DNA of 7,302 nt, taken from contig CALMNY010000103.1 of the NCBI GenBank assembly GCA_937872125.1, forward strand, positions 1-7,302, given 5' to 3'. Of this stretch, positions 1 through 7,302 are shown in pieces. Each line of letters opens with the position of its first letter. The stretch's first letter is position 1. The translations under genes and the position numbers were made by a program. The DNA is from an uncultured Candidatus Competibacteraceae bacterium. GTDB taxonomy: Bacteria; Pseudomonadota; Gammaproteobacteria; Competibacterales; Competibacteraceae. Below the pieces are notes generated by a model. It did not search any database and was not told the DNA's origin. It saw only the letters and a program-made list of their open reading frames with translations.

Positions 1-28
1 CGCCACCCGCCGGCCAGGATGGGGCCTC

Positions 29-3000
29 ATGTTACTGCTCGCCCTGACGCTGCTCATCGGAACGGTCGGCGTGCTCGTTTACTGGTCGGTGCGGGCGGAT
101 ATCCGGGAAAACACCCACCGCACTTTGGCCGTCATCGCCGAACAGAAACGGCAACAGCTCGAAACCCTGATCGCCCAGACCCGGATTGATGCCGAGACTT
201 ATTTTTACAGCCACTCCGGGCTGGAGATCATGTTCCGGCAATGGCTCGACAGCGGGCGGCAGAACACGGCGCTGCTGGCGCAGATGCAGACCCGGATGGC
301 GGCGGTGGCGCAGCGGCGCAACTGGGGCGGGCTGGCCGTGTTCGACGCTGAGGCCCGGCCAGTGTTCGCCGTTGGCCAGATCGAAGCCGGGGAGCACCTG
401 GACCTGGTGCGGGACATCCTGCGCCAACCGCGCCTCGAATTCCTCGATCTGCACCGCCACGCCCAGGAGGTGCCGACGATCTATGGCGTGCTGGCGCCGC
501 TGGGGCCACCGGACGCGGCGCCGCTGGGCGCGGCTCTGGTGATCTGGCAGGCGGAGCACACTCTTTATCCGCTGGTGGAATCCTGGCCGGTGCCGACCCG
601 GACTGCAGAGACTTTCCTGATCCGGCCTGAAGGTGACCAGATCCGCTATCTGACCCCGCTGCGGCACCACCCTGATGCCGCACTCGCGTTGACCCGCCCT
701 TTGGATACGCCCGCCCTGGCTGGGAGCAAGGCCGCCCTCGGTCAGCACGGCATCCTGGAGAGTGGCCGGGATTATCGGAACGTCCCTATTCTGGCCTACG
801 CCACCCCCATCGCCGGCACCCCCTGGCTGATGGTCGCCAAGATGGATCAGAACGAGGCTTATGCCGACCTGCGCACCACCTTCTGGGTCAGCGCGCTGGT
901 GCTGGGGCTGACGTTGGCGTTGCTCTATGGCGCCGGTTTTTATCTGTGGCGGCAGGATACCCAGCGCCGGACGTTCGCCGCCTTCCAGCGCGAACAGGCC
1001 ATGGCGGCAGAGCAACAGCGCACCCTGCGGTTGCTGGAGGCCATCAGCGATAGCTCGACCGATGCGGTCTACGCCAAGGATCGCCAGGGTCGTTACCTGA
1101 TGGTCAACCAGGCCCTGGCCAGGATGGTAGGTCAGCCCGCCGATGCGGTGCTGGGCCGGGACGATACCGCCCTTTTCCCACCGGCGCAGGCGGCGGTGCT
1201 CATGGCCCAGGACCGCCAGGTCCTGGCGGGCGAAGCCCTGGTCAACCTGGAGCAAACGATCAGCCTGCCAAACGGCGCCCGAACTTTCCTGACCACCAAG
1301 GGACCCCTGCGCGATGCCGACGGGACCATCATCGGTGTCTGTGGCGTATCCCACGACATCACCCAGCGCAAGTTAATCGAGTGGCAGGCGCAAGAGAACG
1401 CCCGGCAGATGCAGAGCATCTTCGAAAATGTCCCCATCGGGATGTTCAAGTCCACTCCGGCCGGTCAGTTCCTCTTCGTCAATTCCACGCTGGCGGCCAT
1501 GCTGGGTTTCGACTCGCCGGCGCACGTCATCGCAACCGTCAACCGCACCTCCATTACCGAGGCGATCTACGAAGATACGCCCCACCGGCCGTGCCCGCTC
1601 CAGACCTTCCGGCAAGGCGTCGGCGTCTGGCAGACCTTCGAGAACCGCTACCGACGGCGGGATGGGAGCACCTTCACCGGGATGGTGACCCTCAGCGAAC
1701 AGCCGGACCCGGTCACCGGCCAACTGTTTATCTACGGCTTCGTCCAGGACATCACCGAACGCCTGCGGCAGGAGGAAGTTCTGCGCACCATCCGGGAAGA
1801 CGCCGCCCGCCACGCCGGCGAACAGCGCTGGAAACAGGCGCTGGACGCCGCCGGTCATGGCGTCTGGGACTGGAACATCCGCTCGGACATCGTGGATTTC
1901 TCCGTCACCCTGACGAAGATTCTGGGCTATACCACCAAGGAGAGCGCCAGCAACCAGTCCGCCTGGCGCGAGCACCTGCACCCGGAGGACGTCGCCGCAG
2001 TCAGCGCCCGGCTCCAGAACCATCTGGAGGGTCGCACCCCCGGTTACGAGAGCATCCATCGCCTGCGGCACAAGGATGGGGGGTGGCGCTGGATACTGGA
2101 TCGCGGCCTGGTGATCGAACGCGGGCCGGCCGGCGAGCCGCTGCGCATGATCGGCACGGACACCGACATCACTGCACAACGCGAGGCCGAGGACCGGCTG
2201 CGCCAAAGCGAAGACACGGTCCGGCAGCAATGGCTGGAACTGGACGCGATCTACAGCAGCGCACCCATTGGACTCTGCGTACTGGATACCGAACTGCGTT
2301 ACCAGCGCATTAATACGCGGCTGGCCGAGATCAACGGCGTGTCGGTGGCCGGGCACCTCGGCCGCACCGTGCGGGAGATCGTGCCCGACCTCGCTGATAC
2401 CGCCGAGCCACTGTTTCGGCAGATTCTCACGACCGGCAAGCCGCTATTGAATCTGGAATTGAGCGGCGAAACCGCCGCCCAGCCCGGCGTCCAGCGCTTC
2501 TGGCAGGAACACTTTTATGCCCTGCGCGATGCGACCGGCCAGATCATCGGCATCAACGGCGTGGTGGAAGAAATCACTCACATCAAGCAGGCCGAGCAAA
2601 ATCTGCGCGACAGCGAACAGCGCTTCCGGGCTTTGTTCGAGCACCTGCCCATCGCCTACCACTCGCTGGATGGCGAAGGCCGCTGGCTCGACGCCAATCA
2701 GACCATGGCCGACCTGCTGGGCTTCGCCCGGCCGGAAGAGATGCGGGGGCTGAGTTTTGCCGATTACTGGGACGAGGCGATGCGTGGCCAGTTCGATGCT
2801 CTTTTTAGCCAGTTCAAGCAGAATCTGGCGCTCCGGCGCGAGTTGCGGTTGCGCCGCCGCGATGGCTCGTCGGTCACCGTCATCACCACCGGGCGCGTCC
2901 AACTCGACGCCGCCGGCCAGTTCCTGCGTATCCATTCCGTGCTGACCGACATCAGCGAGCGGCGGGCGATGGAAGACGCTATCCGCGAGCTGAACGCCGA

Positions 3001-4210
3001 CCTGGAGCGCAGGGTAGAGGAACGGACCGCCGAGGCCCGCGCCGCCAGCGCGGCCAAGAGCGAGTTCCTGGCGCACATGAGCCATGAAATCCGCACGCCG
3101 ATGAACGGCGTGCTCGGCCTGGCCCAGGTGTTGAGCCGCGAGCCGCTGACGACCAATCAGCGCGACATGGTGGAGCGCATTCAGGCGGCGGGGCAGGCCC
3201 TGCTGATCATCATCAATGACATTCTGGATTTTTCCAAGATCGAAGCCGGCCAGTTGCGCCTGGAGTCCCGGCCGTTTGACCTGATGCACGTACTGGCCCG
3301 GGTGGAGAACCTGATGAGCCAGCCCGCCCAGACCAAAGGCATCGCGCTGCGCTTCATTGCGTCGGAACCAGCGCCGGGGTGGCTGGTCGGCGATGGTCTG
3401 CGGCTGGAACAGATTTTGTTCAACCTGATCGGCAACGCCATCAAGTTCACCGAGCGGGGGGGCGTGGTGCTGCGGATTCAGGCGGTGGAACCCGGTGAGA
3501 CAGCGGTGCGGCTGCGCTTCGAGGTCCAGGACACCGGTATCGGCATCGCGCCCGAGGCGCTGGCCCGGCTGTTTACGCCCTTCACCCAGGCCGAGGCCGG
3601 CACCACGCGGCGGTTTGGCGGCACCGGGCTGGGGTTGGCCATCTGCAAGCGGCTGGTGGAGGTGATGGGCGGGGGGATCGGTGCAGACAGTCAGGCGGGG
3701 GAAGGCAGCACATTCTGGTTCGAGTTGCCGTTCCTGCGCGCGCCGGCAGGGGCGCCAGAAGCGACGGTAGCGTCCCAGCCGGCGCGCGCCGCCGGGCCGC
3801 GCCTGACCGGAATGCGGGTGCTGGTGGTGGACGACAGCGCGATGAACCGGGATGTGGTGGAGCGGGCGCTGGGACTCGAAGGCGCGACCGCTACGCCGAC
3901 AGCGGATGGTCAGCAGGCCGTGCAACTCCTCAAGACCCGGCCCGAGGCGTTCGATGCGGTGCTGATGGATATCCAGATGCCGGTGATGGACGGCTTGACC
4001 GCTACCCGGCTGATCCGCAGCGAGCTGGGTCTGACCGGGCTGCCGATCATCGCTTTCACTGCCGGGGTGCTGGCGGAACAGCAGCAGGCCGCGCGGGCGG
4101 CGGGCGCTAATGACTTGCTGGCCAAGCCGGTGGAGCTGGAGCAGATGGTGGCGGTGCTGTCCCGCTGGACCCGTCCCGGCGCCGCAACCCTTTCCTCCAC
4201 AGGCGGGTGA
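29..4210 (+). CDS. Hybrid sensor histidine kinase with Cache-like sensor, five PAS domains and C-terminal receiver
   Basis: This inner-membrane kinase should sense a periplasmic signal, autophosphorylate on His and pass the phosphate to its own receiver. Membrane segments are at about residues 2-20 and 285-307. The periplasmic part between them ends in a Cache-type stretch (GTPWLMVAKMD, 263-273). There is no HAMP domain. Five PAS domains follow at about 331-449, 458-578, 599-719, 730-855 and 860-980, most closed by a DIT/DIS motif. A coiled coil (LERRVEERT, 992-1000) leads into HisKA with phospho-His1019 (MSHEIRTPM). The ATPase domain has N-box Asn1136, G1 DTGIGI from Asp1168, F-box near 1182-1185 and G2 GGTGLGL at 1197-1203. 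The receiver has Asp1268/Asp1269, phospho-Asp1314, Thr1344 and Lys1366. All catalytic residues are present, so it should be active. No Hpt domain is fused, so onward transfer needs another protein. The start is uncertain: ATG 29 has AGGA nine bases upstream, but the frame is open back to position 2 and Met1 falls at the edge of the membrane helix. The upstream codons encode ATRRPGWGL, a plausible basic leader. The ligand is unknown. Confidence 0.95.
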   Translation: MLLLALTLLIGTVGVLVYWSVRADIRENTHRTLAVIAEQKRQQLETLIAQTRIDAETYFYSHSGLEIMFRQWLDSGRQNTALLAQMQTRMAAVAQRRNWGGLAVFDAEARPVFAVGQIEAGEHLDLVRDILRQPRLEFLDLHRHAQEVPTIYGVLAPLGPPDAAPLGAALVIWQAEHTLYPLVESWPVPTRTAETFLIRPEGDQIRYLTPLRHHPDAALALTRPLDTPALAGSKAALGQHGILESGRDYRNVPILAYATPIAGTPWLMVAKMDQNEAYADLRTTFWVSALVLGLTLALLYGAGFYLWRQDTQRRTFAAFQREQAMAAEQQRTLRLLEAISDSSTDAVYAKDRQGRYLMVNQALARMVGQPADAVLGRDDTALFPPAQAAVLMAQDRQVLAGEALVNLEQTISLPNGARTFLTTKGPLRDADGTIIGVCGVSHDITQRKLIEWQAQENARQMQSIFENVPIGMFKSTPAGQFLFVNSTLAAMLGFDSPAHVIATVNRTSITEAIYEDTPHRPCPLQTFRQGVGVWQTFENRYRRRDGSTFTGMVTLSEQPDPVTGQLFIYGFVQDITERLRQEEVLRTIREDAARHAGEQRWKQALDAAGHGVWDWNIRSDIVDFSVTLTKILGYTTKESASNQSAWREHLHPEDVAAVSARLQNHLEGRTPGYESIHRLRHKDGGWRWILDRGLVIERGPAGEPLRMIGTDTDITAQREAEDRLRQSEDTVRQQWLELDAIYSSAPIGLCVLDTELRYQRINTRLAEINGVSVAGHLGRTVREIVPDLADTAEPLFRQILTTGKPLLNLELSGETAAQPGVQRFWQEHFYALRDATGQIIGINGVVEEITHIKQAEQNLRDSEQRFRALFEHLPIAYHSLDGEGRWLDANQTMADLLGFARPEEMRGLSFADYWDEAMRGQFDALFSQFKQNLALRRELRLRRRDGSSVTVITTGRVQLDAAGQFLRIHSVLTDISERRAMEDAIRELNADLERRVEERTAEARAASAAKSEFLAHMSHEIRTPMNGVLGLAQVLSREPLTTNQRDMVERIQAAGQALLIIINDILDFSKIEAGQLRLESRPFDLMHVLARVENLMSQPAQTKGIALRFIASEPAPGWLVGDGLRLEQILFNLIGNAIKFTERGGVVLRIQAVEPGETAVRLRFEVQDTGIGIAPEALARLFTPFTQAEAGTTRRFGGTGLGLAICKRLVEVMGGGIGADSQAGEGSTFWFELPFLRAPAGAPEATVASQPARAAGPRLTGMRVLVVDDSAMNRDVVERALGLEGATATPTADGQQAVQLLKTRPEAFDAVLMDIQMPVMDGLTATRLIRSELGLTGLPIIAFTAGVLAEQQQAARAAGANDLLAKPVELEQMVAVLSRWTRPGAATLSSTGG
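3047..3258 (+). repeat. HisKA region, copy 1 of a diverged direct repeat
   Basis: This segment encodes residues 1007-1076 of the first kinase, from just before the H-box to KIEAGQL. Aligned by eye with 7091-7302, 59 of 70 residues match. The last 26 bases (3233-3258) are identical to 7277-7302. The sharing far exceeds that of the PAS and sensor regions of the two proteins, which points to duplication or gene conversion limited to the kinase core. The copy probably continues downstream, but the window ends before that can be seen. Confidence 0.85.
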
Positions 4211-4252
4211 ATGCCTACCGCAGTGGGCGGCCGCGCCCCCTACCCTCCCAAA

Positions 4253-4269
4253 CAGCAAAATCTTTGCTG
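4253..4269. other. Small perfect inverted repeat after the first kinase gene
   Basis: CAGCAAA and TTTGCTG form a perfect 7-base-pair stem around a three-base loop (ATC), 42 bases after the stop of the first kinase. The stem is AT-rich and no T-run follows it, so it is a poor candidate for an intrinsic terminator. It could be a weak RNA hairpin or a short operator-like palindrome, or chance. Confidence 0.35.
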
Positions 4270-4320
4270 GCAACCGGCATTACCCTACACCGGACGCAGT
4301 TTTCAGGCCAAAATACAGAG

Positions 4321-4365
4321 AATGCCTTCCCGGCCAGCCTGAGCCACAAGATCCGCACCCCGATG
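4321..4365 (+). pseudogene. Decayed histidine kinase H-box remnant
   Basis: Read in the frame starting at 4321, this stretch gives NAFPASLSHKIRTPM. It closely matches the H-box consensus of HisKA domains (compare [15 protein letters not shown] in the upstream kinase), including the would-be phospho-His in SHKIRTP. At the DNA level, 4341-4365 matches 22 of 25 bases of the H-box at 7124-7148 and 21 of 25 at 3080-3104. The similarity ends abruptly after the Met, and the frame stops at 4414-4416. There is no kinase core around it. The frame begins as a 69-codon reading frame with a GTG at 4207 that overlaps the stop of the upstream kinase, but there is no spaced ribosome binding site. I infer a fragment of a lost or duplicated kinase rather than a working small protein. 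Confidence 0.6.
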
Positions 4366-4375
4366 TTGAGACCAC

Positions 4376-4393
4376 GTCACGAAAAATCGTGGC
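4376..4393. other. Small stem-loop in the intergenic gap
   Basis: GTCACGA and TCGTGGC pair over seven positions with one G-T wobble around an AAAA loop. The hairpin lies between the H-box and PAC remnants, about 67 bases before the start of the second kinase. No T-run follows, so it is not a standard terminator. It might mark a junction between the two relics or a minor regulatory structure. A chance origin is quite possible. Confidence 0.3.
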
Positions 4394-4451
4394 TGACGGC
4401 AATCCCTGTACGATGAACATCTGCCGCGATCTGACGGAGCACCAGCAATAG
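4389..4451 (+). pseudogene. Decayed PAS C-terminal (PAC) remnant
   Basis: In the frame of 4389 this reads VADGNPCTMNICRDLTEHQQ followed by TAG. That is the usual ending of a PAS domain: a turn with G-x-P, a hydrophobic strand and a D-I-T-E-x-x-Q-like exit motif. Compare GEPLRMIGTDTDITAQRE at the end of PAS3 in the upstream kinase. Past the TAG the same frame continues with ARE and then a TGA that overlaps the ATG of the downstream kinase. The start of a PAS domain is missing, and this frame differs from both flanking genes and from the H-box remnant just upstream. I read it as a truncated relic. Chance resemblance is possible because the PAC motif is short. Confidence 0.5.
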
Positions 4452-4459
4452 GCGCGTGA

Positions 4460-7302
4460 ATGAATAAATCTCTTTTCAAACGCCCGGTCGCGGTGCTGCG
4501 GGCAAACCTGTCACTCCGGACGGTCCTCATCATCGGTTTCAGCGCGCTGGTGATCGGCGCGGTCGGCGCGGTCGGGATGCTCGCTTACCAGGCCGGCCAC
4601 CAGGTGGTGACCACTCTGGCCTGGCAGTTGCTGGACCAGACCGGCGACCGCGTCAACCAGCGCCTGTCCAGTTTCTTTTCCGGTCCCGAATCCATCGTGC
4701 GGAGCAATGCCGTCCTGATCGAGCAAGGCCGGCTGGACCTGGGCGACACCGCAGCGGTAGAACGGTATTTTGCCAAACAACTGGGCCTGTTCCCCGGCGT
4801 GGACAGCATCGGCCTGGTGACCGAGCGGCGGGAATTGCTGCTTCTGGAGCGACAGGCGCCCGACGCCCTGATCCTGCGCCGCTTCAACGCCGCAACCGGA
4901 TGGCGTCTGGATCGCTACCAGGCTGACCTGGCCGGTCAGGCGGGCGAACTGCTCGAGTCGCGCCAGAACTTCGATCCGCATAACGACCCGCCCGGCAATC
5001 CCTGGTATCCGGCGGCCCGTGATGCCGGGCTGGGCGGATGGCGGATGGCGGTCAGTCTCGCCAAGGGGCAGGACCATCCTCTGCTGGTCAGCTTTTACGC
5101 CTTGCCGTTCCATGACGCCCAGGGTGCGGTGCAAGGCGTGTTGGTCGCTGGTATAACTCTGACCGAAATCGGCCAGTTTCTGCGAAATCTGAACGTCAGC
5201 GCCCACGGGCAAGCGTTTCTGCTCGACCACCAGGGATGGCTGGTCGCCACCTCCACTGGCGAAACGCCCTTCGACAGCCAGGCGCGCGCCGAGCACGCGC
5301 AAAACGTCGCCGTCCAGTCCCGACGCTTGCTCACGCGGGCCAGCACTGACCCGCTGACCGGTGAAGCCGCCCGGCAATTGCTGGCGCGGGAACCGGACCT
5401 GGAGCGGCTGACGACTCCATTGCGCTTCGATTTCACCCTCCAGGGGCGACAGTATTTCGCCAAGGTAGTCCCCATCGAGGAGAAGCATCAGCCGGACTGG
5501 CTGACCGTAGTGGTAGCGCCGGAAGCCGACTTCACCGACCTGATGGCTCCTCACCTCCGCCACTCGCTGCTGCTGAGCGGCCTGGTGCTGGGCATCGCCG
5601 TGGTGCTGGGCCTGCTGGCCGCCGGCTGGATCAGTCGCCCCCTGAGACAGCTCACCGCCGCCACCCGGCAGTTGGCCGCCGGTGCTTTCCACCAACCGTT
5701 GCCGCCCACGCCGATCCAGGAGCTGCGGGATCTGGGAACCTCCTTCGACGCCATGACCCAGCGGTTGGGCGCGGCCTTCGCCGAATTGCGCATCACCAAC
5801 CAGAACCTGCGCACCGCCGAACAGGCGCTGGCCAAGGACAACCAGCACCTGGAGCAGCGCGTCACCGAACGCACCGCCGACCTGGTTGCGGCGCAGGCCC
5901 GGATCGGAACCGTGCTGACCCAGGTGGCGCAGTCCGAGAGGAAATTCCGGAGCATCTTCGAACAATCTCCGCTGGGGATCTTGTTATACGACGAACCCTC
6001 CGGGCGCATCGTCGAGATGAACGAACGGTTCACGCAGATCATTGGCCGGAGCCGCGCGGAACTGGTCTTGGCCGGCTGGAAACCCTTCACCCATCCAGAC
6101 GACCTGCCGGCGGAGCTGGACCATCTGGCCCGGATGCGCGCCGGGGAGACGAACGGTTATCAGATGGAAAAACGCTATCTTCGCCCCAACGGCTCGGTAG
6201 TCTGGATCCATCTCACGGTCGCTACGGTGACCCTGGCGACCGAACATCCCCTGTATCTGGGCCTGGTCGAGGACATCACCGCCCGCAAGGTGGCGGAAAC
6301 GGCGCTGCGCTATAGCGAGGAGCGTTACCGGGCGATGGTGGAAAGCCAGGACGACGCCGTGTGCCGCTGGCTTCCCGACAGCACGCTGACCTTTGTGAAC
6401 CAGGCCTACCAACAGCGGTTCGCTGCTCCAGACGAAAGTCTGATCGGCCGCCAATGGTTCGAGTTCATCCCCGAAACGGACCGCGCGGCGGTGGCCGCCC
6501 GCTACGCTGAACTGGCCGCCAATCCGGACAAGCTGCACTACGAACATCCGGTGCGGTCTTGCGATGGCGCGATCCACTGGTTGCAGTGGGTGGACGTTCC
6601 CCTGCTGGATGAGCAGGGCCGCTGCGTCGAGTTCCAGTCGGTAGGCCGCGACATCACCGAACGCAAGCAGATGGAAGAGGCGTTGCGCGCGAGCGAGGAC
6701 TCGCTCAACAAGGCCCAGGCCATCGCGCGAATCGGTAGCTGGAAGCTGGATATTCCCAGCGGCCATCTGACCTGGTCTCAGGAAATCTATCGCTTGTTCG
6801 GTCTGCCGCCCGATTCACCGGCCACGTTCGATACCTTTGCCGCCAGCATCCACGAGGCCGATCGGGCGCGGGTGCTGGCGGAATGGGCCGCAGCCGTAGC
6901 CGGCGCGACTTACGTTACGGAGCACCGCATCAGGAGCGGCGGCGAAGTGCGATGGGTGCGCGAGCGCGCCGAGATCGCCCGCGATGCCGCTGGCGTGGCC
7001 GTGTTCGCCGTCGGCACTGTTCAGGACATCACCGAGCGCAAGCGGTATGAGCAGGAACTCCACCAGGCGCGGGAGGCTGCCGAAGCGGCCAGCCGGGCCA
7101 AGAGCGAGTTTCTGGCGCATATGAGCCACGAAATCCGCACCCCGCTGAACGGCGTGCTGGGCCTGGCCCAGGTGTTGAACCGCGAACCGCTGACGGCGAA
7201 TCAGTCCGACATGGTCGGCCGCATCCAGAGCGCCGGGCAGTCGTTGCTCGCCATTCTCAACGACATCCTCGACCTGTCCAAGATCGAAGCCGGCCAGTTG
7301 CG
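4460..7302 (+). CDS. Sensor histidine kinase with double-Cache-like sensor, HAMP and three PAS domains (3' end missing)
   Basis: This second membrane kinase runs off the right edge without a stop; 947 codons are visible. The start is well fixed: an in-frame TGA sits directly before ATG 4460, and the next Met (40) lies inside the first membrane helix. Ribosome binding looks weak (only AGG at 4450-4452). The N-terminus is basic, with membrane segments at about 21-43 and 370-390. The periplasmic part (44-366) has the [11 protein letters not shown] stretch at 180-190, typical of double-Cache sensors. HAMP follows at about 390-443 (start [17 protein letters not shown]), then a coiled coil ([10 protein letters not shown], 464-473). 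PAS domains lie at about 494-612, 617-737 and 742-862, closed by DITARK, DITERK and DITERK. HisKA begins near 875 with phospho-His890 in MSHEIRTPL. The ATPase domain, and any receiver, would lie beyond the window. HisKA is about 84% identical to that of the upstream kinase, so the two are likely paralogues, perhaps with shared partners. The signal is unknown. Confidence 0.94.
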   Translation, partial: MNKSLFKRPVAVLRANLSLRTVLIIGFSALVIGAVGAVGMLAYQAGHQVVTTLAWQLLDQTGDRVNQRLSSFFSGPESIVRSNAVLIEQGRLDLGDTAAVERYFAKQLGLFPGVDSIGLVTERRELLLLERQAPDALILRRFNAATGWRLDRYQADLAGQAGELLESRQNFDPHNDPPGNPWYPAARDAGLGGWRMAVSLAKGQDHPLLVSFYALPFHDAQGAVQGVLVAGITLTEIGQFLRNLNVSAHGQAFLLDHQGWLVATSTGETPFDSQARAEHAQNVAVQSRRLLTRASTDPLTGEAARQLLAREPDLERLTTPLRFDFTLQGRQYFAKVVPIEEKHQPDWLTVVVAPEADFTDLMAPHLRHSLLLSGLVLGIAVVLGLLAAGWISRPLRQLTAATRQLAAGAFHQPLPPTPIQELRDLGTSFDAMTQRLGAAFAELRITNQNLRTAEQALAKDNQHLEQRVTERTADLVAAQARIGTVLTQVAQSERKFRSIFEQSPLGILLYDEPSGRIVEMNERFTQIIGRSRAELVLAGWKPFTHPDDLPAELDHLARMRAGETNGYQMEKRYLRPNGSVVWIHLTVATVTLATEHPLYLGLVEDITARKVAETALRYSEERYRAMVESQDDAVCRWLPDSTLTFVNQAYQQRFAAPDESLIGRQWFEFIPETDRAAVAARYAELAANPDKLHYEHPVRSCDGAIHWLQWVDVPLLDEQGRCVEFQSVGRDITERKQMEEALRASEDSLNKAQAIARIGSWKLDIPSGHLTWSQEIYRLFGLPPDSPATFDTFAASIHEADRARVLAEWAAAVAGATYVTEHRIRSGGEVRWVRERAEIARDAAGVAVFAVGTVQDITERKRYEQELHQAREAAEAASRAKSEFLAHMSHEIRTPLNGVLGLAQVLNREPLTANQSDMVGRIQSAGQSLLAILNDILDLSKIEAGQL
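7091..7302 (+). repeat. HisKA region, copy 2 of a diverged direct repeat
   Basis: This segment encodes residues 878-947 of the second kinase and is the partner of 3047-3258. Differences are mostly conservative, such as Met to Leu after the H-box Pro and Ser to Asn in AQVLNREPL. The residues after the phospho-His that usually set partner choice are almost unchanged. The match runs to the window edge, so its full extent is unknown. Confidence 0.85.

Larger units (their letters stand above)
4211..4459. other. Intergenic gap between the two kinase genes
   Basis: This 249-base gap contains the two kinase remnants and two small hairpins listed separately. I found no convincing sigma-70 promoter (no well-spaced -35/-10 pair), no strong terminator, no tRNA and no intact gene. 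Whether the second kinase is co-transcribed with the first therefore stays open. The same orientation and the lack of a terminator are compatible with one transcript, while the gap is long enough to hold an unrecognised promoter. Confidence 0.6.

Noticed and set aside
2444..4273. Long minus-strand open frame (609 codons) opposite the first kinase
   Set aside because: It is the complement of a well-supported kinase. Its translation is rich in Gln, His, Arg and Gly without domain motifs, as expected from antisense frames in GC-rich genes.
4253..4275. Intrinsic terminator after the first kinase
   Set aside because: The hairpin stem is short and AT-rich and is followed by GCAACCGG rather than a T-run.
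4264..4414. Sigma-70 promoter candidates for the second kinase (TTGCTG at 4264, TTGAGA at 4366, TACGAT at 4409)
   Set aside because: None of these hexamers has a partner at 16-18 bases' spacing.
4207..4416. A 69-codon GTG-start frame overlapping the stop of the first kinase by four bases
   Set aside because: The overlap resembles translational coupling, but there is no spaced ribosome binding site. Only the H-box-like part resembles a known protein, so I treat it as a remnant rather than a small gene.
4393..4437. Direct repeat CTGACGG at 4393-4399 and 4431-4437
   Set aside because: Seven bases twice in a GC-rich gap is expected by chance and has no further structure around it.
4110..4451. 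A 113-codon + frame spanning the end of the first kinase and the gap
   Set aside because: Its first third is an out-of-frame shadow of the receiver domain, and only its last 20 or so codons resemble a PAS end. It is not a plausible intact gene.
4511..5965. Long minus-strand open frame (484 codons) opposite the second kinase
   Set aside because: It is fully covered by the sensor, HAMP and coiled-coil coding region on the + strand. The composition is typical of an antisense shadow and no family is recognisable.

Overview
The window is GC-rich, with strong G/C preference at third codon positions. It is filled almost entirely by two large membrane-bound sensor histidine kinase genes in tandem on the + strand. 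The multi-PAS hybrid kinase style, double-Cache-type sensors and base composition suggest a free-living, environmental proteobacterium, perhaps a gammaproteobacterium. That placement is an impression from protein style, and no marker gene is present to confirm it.

Layout: (1) Positions 29-4210 encode a 1393-residue hybrid histidine kinase. It has an N-terminal membrane segment, a periplasmic Cache-like sensor, a second membrane segment, five PAS domains, a HisKA/HATPase kinase core and a C-terminal receiver domain. Its frame is open to the left edge, so the true start may lie outside the window. (2) A 249-base gap (4211-4459) separates the genes. It holds no intact gene, but two short stretches read as decayed histidine kinase pieces: an H-box (4321-4365) and the C-terminal end of a PAS domain (4389-4451). 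They lie in different frames and in the reverse of the normal order. The gap also holds two small hairpins. (3) From 4460 to the right edge runs a second kinase (947 codons visible, no stop). It has a basic N-terminus, a membrane segment, a double-Cache-like periplasmic sensor, a second membrane segment, HAMP, a coiled coil, three PAS domains and the start of HisKA including the phosphorylatable histidine. Its ATPase domain and anything after it lie beyond the window.

The two kinases have different sensors and linkers, but their HisKA regions are about 84% identical over 70 residues. They therefore look like duplicated or domain-shuffled paralogues that could phosphorylate the same partners or form mixed dimers. 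No response regulator gene, phosphotransfer (Hpt) protein or output gene is visible, so the stimulus and the regulated process cannot be read from this window. The most unusual content is the kinase debris between the genes, which suggests the locus once held more kinase copies. I do not see a novel defence, mobile or RNA system here.
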